Below are positions 48,401 to 57,400 of a stretch of DNA of 64,000 nucleotides, piece by piece (position 1 is the first letter of the stretch; each line of letters begins with the position of its first letter). The DNA is from Varanus komodoensis (lineage: Eukaryota; Chordata; Lepidosauria; Squamata; Varanidae). Location: contig NW_025336481.1 of assembly GCF_004798865.1 (NCBI RefSeq), positions 18,700,438 to 18,764,437 on the forward strand. Reading direction: 5' to 3'. The translations under genes and the position numbers were made by a program. Below the pieces are notes generated by a model. It saw only the letters and a program-made list of their open reading frames with translations, had not been told where the DNA came from and searched no databases.

Positions 48401-51400
48401 TGACCTTAAATGTTGTTTAGCTTTATTTATTTATTTTATTAAAACATTTTTGCACTGTGCTTCAGTTCAAGATTTCCAGAAGGATCTAAAATAACTAACT
48501 AGGCAGCCATAGGTGGGAAGCAAGGAGCACATCAGAAGTTAAGAACCCATGAAAATAAGAAGGGCTTTTTTGCTAGCTGTCTGAAAGACATTAGTATAGG
48601 CTCAATGTAACTATTTCAGGTGAGAAAGTTCCACAGAAGAGGCAGCATGGACAAATAGGCAACTTATTTGTCCATGCTGGCCAGGGCGACTTATTTTATA
48701 TTGCTAATTTGTATGTATATTTGAATGTTTTATATTTTAATTTTATGTTGTGAGCTGCCCCGAGGCTTCGGCGAATGGGGCGGCATGGAAATAACTTAGT
48801 GTTGGGGCAGCTTTATGCTTTTATTGCCTTAAAGAGTCACTTGATTATGCCCAGAAGACTTGGTACTTGTGCATTCCTCAGGTAAGAAAAACATCAGCAA
48901 GCCTCTAACTTTGTTTGCTTAGACTTCCAAAACAGATTGAGCAAAGAGTAAAATCTAGAATCTCAATTCTAACCATGTATCTTCCCTTGGGCTCAAGGAC
49001 TAAAGGAGACCTTTGCTCAAGGCCTACATATAAGCAAGTTCGCACTGCTTCTTCACACAGTTAAGACTGACCTCAGCTTGATTATCCTAAAAGGTAACTG
49101 CTGCTTCTTGTCTTGTTTGTGTATTTCTTGGCATCATTAATTGTCTTCTTTCTGGTAGGCTCTGGTGGCTGGTTTGGCTGGATGATGCCCACTCTGATCT
49201 TATGGCTTGTGAACGGTGTTATTGTTCTGAGTGTATGCTTAAAATTGCTAGTTCACGGAGAGCCAGTGACCCGACTGCACTCCCGCTCATCGGTGACCTT
49301 CTGGCGACATCGGAAACAGGCAGACCTGGATTTGGCCAAGGTAAGTCTGAAGGCAGATTTTATTCCTTCCCCATTTGTTTTCTGGGGCTAGTTTGAGCTC
49401 ATCCAAAAATGCATTTGCTCAAGAACTAGCAGCTCAAAAGGCAGAGTAGATTCTTAAAGATGCTGTGCCTTTGGGATCACATCCAGTTGTCCTTTCTGTT
49501 GAAAGGATTGTGTGGTGAAGGACTCTGGCTGTTTTAGTTCCTTGTTCTTCCATTCATCATCTGTGTGATTATCCTCCAATTTAGCTATGTAAAATTAGTG
49601 TGGTTATTTGCCAAAGGCCTTGGATAAGATTGAATTTTGTAATTAAAACTGACTGATCAAGAAAGAGAGCTTGAGGCTGTGGTAGATAGCTTAATGAAAA
49701 TGTTAACACAATGTGTGGCTACTGTAACACGCCCCCTGCCCAATCCCACATACACCAATTGCTGTAGAGAAGACTGTGTCCTCCATATGATACAGCATAT
49801 TCTAGCTGCAGCTGCCATTCTTTTCTGATGTATGCTCTATGCCTAGATGGATGAAATTGGCTGCTTAGCTGATGTGCAGGGCAGGAAGAATGCAAAAATG
49901 AAGATTGCCTCGATAGTCATTCTGTTGTGCATATAAGATAATATCTTCCATGTTTGGAGGTTATGGGCAGCCTAGTTGGGTTGCTTCCAAAATAGGTTAA
50001 TGCATGCTTGAGATCAAAGATGAAAATAATCCTGGAAAGGTTAATTTGGCATGCCTAGTAAGAGAGAAAAGCTGTTTCTGTGGCTCTTTTGAAATGAATT
50101 TGAATGTGAAACAAAAGCTATTCTCCTTTTGAGTTAAATGGTGTATTTTATATGTAAATACTAATTATTTTAAATAAAACAGAATAAATTATTTCTATAC
50201 AGTTATTTTTACTATTCTTTTTTTACTTTACCCAGTTAAAAATATAAAACAATATTTAGTGAATCAGCCAAACTTATGCACTTAAGTTCTGCTGATTTCA
50301 TTCTGGGGAACTGATGCATATGCTTAATTATTGCATTAAAGTAAATTAGATTGAAAAGTGTTTAACTTGAGCTGGCTTGATTATAGCATTCCAGACTGGG
50401 TTAATATGAATGAATGTGGGAGAATAGCGAGATATATTATACATTGAAGCATGCTGTTCAGACAAGAATGATGGCATTCATCAGATTTTTAATTGGCTTA
50501 GAAGCAAATGTTGGATAACTGAAGTCTCTGGTACCTGAAGTAGAAGGGGCTCACCAAAAAGAAACAGCAGAGCTTAAGAATTTTTGAAACAGAGAGAACA
50601 AAGATTGTATATCCAAAGCTATGCTGTGATGATTGTGTTTGAGTGAGTTTGTTCCCCGCAGACATTCAAGTGGTATTTGAAATGACTTGGATTCTCAGAA
50701 GTCCTCTCTGCAAGTACACCTTTTCTGTTTACTTCCTTTGTGTGCAGGGTGATTTTGCAGCAGCTGCATCAAACTTGCAGACTTGCTTATCTGCCCTGGG
50801 TCGAGCACTTCCTGCCTCTCGATTGGACTTGGCCTGCAGCCTGTCCTGGAATGTCATTCGCTACAGTCTCCAAAAATTGGGACTGGTTCGCTGGTTACTG
50901 AAAAGGACATCACGGCAGAGACGAGCATCAGAGGCCCCTGTGGGTTTTGAGGATGAAGCCAAAACAAGTGCTCGTGATGCAGCTTTAGCATATCATAAGC
51001 TCCATCAGCTCCATATTACAGGTAAGGAGAAAAGGGAGAAAGGAAGGGCCAGGTGGCAGCTTCTTACTGCCTTCCCACCAAGTTTGCATTTTAATAGCTG
51101 GTAGGGCTTTCCTGGAAAAAGCCATATGGGGGCATTGTACAGGATGCATCTTGGCATGCCCCAGGTAATGTTATGAAGGAGGTTTTTCTTTGTGTCATCT
51201 GATTCCTGATGCAGGGAAGCTTCCTTCCAGTTCAGCCTACTCAGGATTGCACATGGCCCTGTGTGCAGTGAATCTGGCTGAATGTGCAGAGGAAAAGATT
51301 CCACCAAGCACACTGGCGGAGATTCACCTGACTGCTGCAGTTGGCCTGAAGACTCGCTGTGGTGGCAAGCTAGGCTTCCTGGCGGTGAGTGAATTTTTCA

Positions 51401-54400
51401 AGCCTCCCAGTAGAATTAGATCCAGTAAAGTTGTGTGGCATATTTAAACTGAAGTTTTGGGTTCGTGTGAAAGAAAGGTGCATAATTAATTTTACCACTG
51501 TTCTTGACCCAAATGCGTGCATCTTTTATTCAGCTTAGTTTTACCTTAGTGACTGATTTCTTTGCAGAGTTATTTCTTAAGTCAAGCCCAGAGCTTGTGT
51601 AGTTCTGAACGCAGTGCCATTCCTGACTCCTTACGCTGGCTGTGTCACCCATTGGGACAAAAATTTTTTGTGGAGCGGAGCTGGACGGTCAAAGTTGCTG
51701 CTAAGGAAAGCCTATATTGCACTCAGAGGAACCCAGGTGAGAGCCAGCAGGCTTGTGAATGGCTTTCCCTGAAGCTTCTCACCGCTGGTGTGGGATGGTG
51801 CTATTTTCTCATTTTCCAGCCAACTTTGTTACAGGCTTTTTCCTGAAAGTGCTTCTTGCTGAAAGAACTTCCTCAATCAAATCAGTAGTCATGGGGAAAT
51901 TGTCCTATATGCTGGGATTTGTCCTACAAGGTGGTGATCTGTCTAAAAACTTGCAGTGAGAAAGGTTTGTATATGATTGCATCTGAAGGGTGCCCCCGTA
52001 TTACCAAGTTTGGGGAACAAGTTTGGTAGCTTTTAATTTCCCAAGGTGTTTTGGGGATGTCTTCACCAGGTTCGTTCATTACATTTGCAGCCCTATTGGG
52101 TTCTCTCTGCATTGTTATTGTGAATAAAGAAAAAGCAAGTTGATCATTTTGTCATCTGCAGCTGATCCCATTGCACAGGTGCACCAGGCATTCTGTGAGA
52201 ACCTGCTGGAGAGAGCTGTTGAATCGCTGGTGAAACCTCAAATCCCAAAGGGTGCTACAGGCCATGATGATGAAGAGCCCTGGTAAGCTGCAATAATGCC
52301 CATTTGGCCTTTTTTGCACTGAACTAAGCTTGTTGAGTCTGTTTGTCTGCTAGGCCAGTCGCTGTAGCCCAGTGCAGGAGGTGAGGTTGCAGTACAGATT
52401 TCCAGTCCTTTCCTCTTTCTTTTTTTCAGTTAGGAGTAGTATGGTCCACTGTGCAATCTGTAGGTCACATTCTCAGAAATTTGAAGTCATTTTAATTCAT
52501 TGAAGATTGTTTTCAGTTTCTCTAGTGCCAAAGCCCAAATTCGGTAAACAACTGATAAATGAATTACAGAAGACAGAACTGTGTTGGCACATCTTGAAAT
52601 AGTAAGAACCTCTACCCATTAAGGGAATTTCCTTGGTCAGCTTGACCAGTTCAATTAGTAAACTATTTCTATTTGGAAATGAGTCACAAAAAGGTACTTG
52701 GTGTGGACTGGGGAGAGTTCTGTGGTAAAAGCACAGCTCCCTGTCAGAAGTGGCTTGCAAGTGTTATAGCTGTTCTCAGTGGAAAGAGGGCTGGCAGCAA
52801 GCTGTCATTCTAGGCCAGTGAACTCTGCACCAGTCATCCTTGCTGAGTATGTTGAATTACACATATTAAAGTGTGATTCATTGTAGGAACTTGTTGCATG
52901 ATCTTACCTAGTAAAAGTCTTCTGCTTCACTTGTAGTGAATTCTCTAATGCTTCGGAATACCTGAAGTTACTCAATTCTTTTGTGGACTCTTTGGGAAGT
53001 GGAACACCATCTTTCATTGGCAATTCTGTTTTGAGGTCTGCCCTGGGTGAGTGTGAAAAATGCTCAGACCTACTCAATGTTTTCCATATTTCTCTTCCCC
53101 ATTCGCTTTCATCCCAAGTAGCAGTGAATATTCAGTTATCAAGCTGTTGGGACTTCCATTTGTTAGAGTCTTGTAGCTCATGTTTCGTCTCTGCATATAT
53201 AGGTCCTGATGTGGTCTGCAGGTGGTGGTCATCAGCGATCACTATGACAATCAGCTGGCTTAAGGGTGACAATACAGCTCTGAGATCCCAGTTTACCAAT
53301 GTGGAGCGAATCCCTAAGTGCTTGGAGATGATGGAGTATGTGGTCTTTTTATGTTATTCTCAAAACTCATTCATTCTGCTCTGGACCTGAATGGTACAAG
53401 GCTCAAGCAGAAAGTTCTTTGTGCGTGGCATGCATTCATGGTCATAATCATTTGGCTTAGCTGAATCTAGTGCTGGCCTCTTCAGTGAGTTTCAGAACTG
53501 GAACTTTCATCACTGTATTATCCAGATACAACATGGTGGATGCAAGGAAGCTCTTGCTAGTCTTTATTGGCGCTGTGGTCCTCCCCTTATATGTCTCATT
53601 CATATTAATGCTTTGGGATAGTGCTGGAAATAGCAGCAACATCCATCACTGTAGTAGCTGCTTAGTTATTCATGGTGTACAAGGTAGAGCAGAATCAAGT
53701 TATTCTTTAATAATCAGAATGCCTGGAATTGCTTCCCATGTCGCATTTAATATGGATTAATGCTGTAAATCCATTTTTCACAATGTGGATTGGCTACAAT
53801 TCTCCTGCCATACATTTGCTTCCACTTAATATGTAAAACAACTCTTGGCTTGTGCATTTCAGTGCCTATCTCCACCTGCCCCAGTTTATTAAATTGTTTC
53901 TCTTGTGTTTCATAGGCGTTATTTCCAGGTTTAGATAACAGATTGAAGTCCTTGAGTTGGGGGCTAGAGGAGTGGTCATTGACTTGGTTTGTTCAATAAT
54001 ATTTTAAGCCTTAGTTAGTGAAGGGCTTTATATAGTGAAGCTGTAGGAGGTGCCATTTTTCCAAAGCAGGGTTGATCTAAATCCCTAAAGGCACTGACTG
54101 TGTTCCTGGATATGTTCTCTCCCCACCCCTTTACCCATAGGAATGCCCTTGTGAAAGCTGTCTTCCATGTGTGCAAAGCCATGCATGCCTCCTTGTCAAG
54201 CAAGGCCGATGGGCAACAGAGCTCCTTTGGCCATTGTGAAAGAGCCAGCACTCATCTTTGGAACAGCCTCAACATGAGCAGTGGGGTCTCTAGCACAGGT
54301 CTTAATGAAGTAAGTGCAGCCTCTTTGTTCCTGCTGGAATCATGTGCTGTTTAAAACTCTACCAGTCATCTGTCTGTCTGAAGGGTGGCTTTTGAAAAAA

Positions 54401-57400
54401 ATCCCCTTGGGGCTGAAGAAACAGATCCCCCCTCCCTTTTTCATGATTGGAGAAAGAAGATTCCTTCTCTTCTTGCTTCCTGCATGAGTGCCTAGAGCAG
54501 CAGAGGAATGCATCTATTTCTAGTGCATTAGTTTTGCCATGATGAGTAGGATGAACACTTGTCTGATTATTTCCTTGTTCCCTTTAATAATGGCTCTTGA
54601 GTGAATTGTTCTCACAGATATCTCCTTGCCTAGCCTTCTGTGGCTAAGAACAATGCTAAATCTTTGTATCAGGGAGCCAACTGATTTGTCATATCTTTGT
54701 TTTCAATGCTATGTGCAGCTTGGACTTTCCAAGCTCTGGCACTGAGACAGTAAGTTCAAGCCCCTTGTTCATCACTGCTGGGTGGCAGCTGTAGTGCATT
54801 GTAGTTGCATTGCATGTTCTGGCTGTACTTGTGCAATGTTTCTGCAGTGCAGTACAGAGGCATGCCTTATTTCTGCACTACAGTTGGAATCTCCTGGGCT
54901 TGCCTGGATTGAACACTGAGCTTTTGGGATTCAGAGATTTAGGTGTTTGGTAGTCATGTCTTAGGGATTTTGAATCCAGACTGGAAGGAGCCAAGAGGCC
55001 ATTGAATGAAGCCCTCTGCCCAAGGGCTGAACTGTTCATTCACCAGTATCCTATAGATGAATCTGCACAATCCAGACCACAGTGTACTACAGGCAGAGAC
55101 CAAGTGCATAGGCTTAAAAGGTTCAGGGGAGCTATATATGGCAAGGGAAGGAAAGGTCAAGTGTACACACTCAAAATAGGCCCATCATGGTGTTAAACTG
55201 TTCTGCTTAATAAGCACATTCCTGCCACCAGAGGGCACACTAAGTTAATAGTTTGTGGATATTTCTCTGCTCTCTTGCTTTTTGTTTACTCAAGATCTTA
55301 CTGCTTTTTATTTCTGGGTAATTATTAGGACTTCCCTCTCTAGGATATATTCTTGAGCTTACCTTATTGTTGTAGGAACTGTCAAGGTGGCTAAATATTG
55401 TGCAGATCTGATGATTTTCCCTCTCCATATTAAATTGAATTTCTGGACTGCATGTCAGAGGATGTTTCATTCCCAGTTAATTCAGTGTGATCTCAGTATT
55501 ACATCATCTAGTTTACATTTCCATTTCATTCTAGAAAATCATGATCAAAGCATTCAGTAAACAAAAGCAATGAACAAAGCTTCTTAGGGTTACCATATCT
55601 TGGTTAGGACATTCTGTGATACCAGTGACTTGAGAGGGAGGGGCAACTGTGCACTGATGATTTTACTGACTCGCTTGAGTTTTCTGAACACTATTAAACT
55701 TGACTTTTCCCTTGAAAGGGGCACTGGATACCTGATTGTCTGCTCCTCAAGATCCCATGGTGCTGTTTGCTGATTATATCATCAGACAGCAAAAATTTTA
55801 GTTGATCTGTGCTGAGTCTCATTATAAGAAAAAAAAAGTGGGGATTTGGTGACAGAGTTGTATACCTGCTAACTTTTAGAATATGAATTCTGATTTTCTT
55901 AAAATAGTTTATACAAGTGAATGTGTGATTCTGCTAGTATGTTCAGGTGACCCCAGGAAGCTTTCAGCTACCCAGTCACTGCTGTACCTCAGGCATTGGC
56001 ACTCTTGTCATTTAAATGGAATTGTTTCCTTACAGATGATCCAGCTGTTGGCTTGTGACCTGTTGCTATCTCTCCGGACCACTCTGTGGCAGAAGCAGAT
56101 GAGCTCCAGCCAAGCCCTGGGAGAAACCTACCATGCATCTGCTTCAGAACTAACTGGATTCCAGCGTGACCTTGGCAGTCTGCGAAAACTGGCCCATAGC
56201 TTCAGACCTGCTTATCGAAAGGTGAACTGAGAGATTCTGAGAAAGGAAATGATGGCTTGCTTGCACCTGTTCCTTAATTTCCTGTATCCTGTGATAGGTC
56301 AAAGGAGGGAATGACCCAGGGCCATTTTGGAGTGAGCAACTTTGGGTGTCTCAGGGGCCAGTTTCTACCCCTGGAATGCCAAGAAGGCATGCTAGAGGGA
56401 CTGTCTCTGTTTTGCTGTTCTGTTTTGTATTTACAAAACCTGTTCTGCATCCTAAACATGCACAGATACTTTTGTGTAGGTTTTTTTTTTTTAGTGTAGT
56501 TGGCCTTGTGAAAGTGTACTCACATGCAGGGGCCTAAAATGGGCAGCCTCACTTTGGCAAAAATAATCTACAGCTTTGCTTTCCCTTAGTAGCTGTCCTT
56601 TTGACAGCTGTCAGGGTGTCAAACTCAAACTCCTTTGCAGCCTCCCTGGGTCAGTCTCCTTAGTGGATGCTGCTGCACTTTGACTGTGGACACCTACCAG
56701 GTCATTGTTCAGGTGAGGTTGCTCATCTTGAACCCTTAAAAATCCACCTACAAGCAAACATACATATTTACATATATTTGGGGTACATATGGAAAAAGAT
56801 GATAAAGCAGTGGCACCTTGTTCAATTTGTGGCTTGAAAATTTAGGAGGATCTGTCATTGGCTGTTAACTTGGAGATCATAAAAAAGTAGTCTCCAGAAA
56901 AAATAGGGGAAAGGAGAAAAATGCTGTGGCAAGTGAAAAAGAGTTTGCTATACCAGCAAGAAGAGGAGAAAAGGTGGATTTAGTTGCCCAGCCCATGCAA
57001 TACCAGCTGGATGAATGGGGGGAATGACAAGAACACAGGTCACAGTGGCCTTGATTGTCGGTCTCCTACTGGGTTGTTTGTGAAACAAGCAAGCTACCCT
57101 GCATCACTTATTTGCAGGGTGGGTTGTTGTGGTGTGTGATCTGCCCGTTGTGGAAAGGGATGTTGCAACAGGGCGGCTACACACCGGGGGTTGCTCTTTC
57201 TTTGCTTACAGGTATTCCTGCATGAGGCCACTGTGCGCTTGATGGCAGGGGCCAGCCCCACCCGCACTCATCAGCTGCTGGAGCACAGTCTCCGGCGTCG
57301 GACTCCCCAGAGCACCAAGCAAGGTAAACCAGCTCTTGTGTCCTTTTGTTCTGGCCAGCTTTAGGAGCAGTTTTCTTGTAAATACTGAACTAAGCTACAT

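Larger units (their letters stand above)
47651..49158 (+). other. SREBF2 intron 8
   Basis: A 1.5-kb intron with a reptile interspersed repeat (47,865-48,100) and a CR1/L2 tail (48,688-48,797). Confidence 0.75.
54310..56035 (+). other. SREBF2 intron 16 (host of miR-33)
   Basis: A 1.7-kb intron that carries the miR-33 hairpin 480 bases after the donor, as in other vertebrates, and a CTCF-like motif at 55,225-55,237. No mobile element was recognised, in contrast to introns 1, 2 and 4. Confidence 0.85.
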
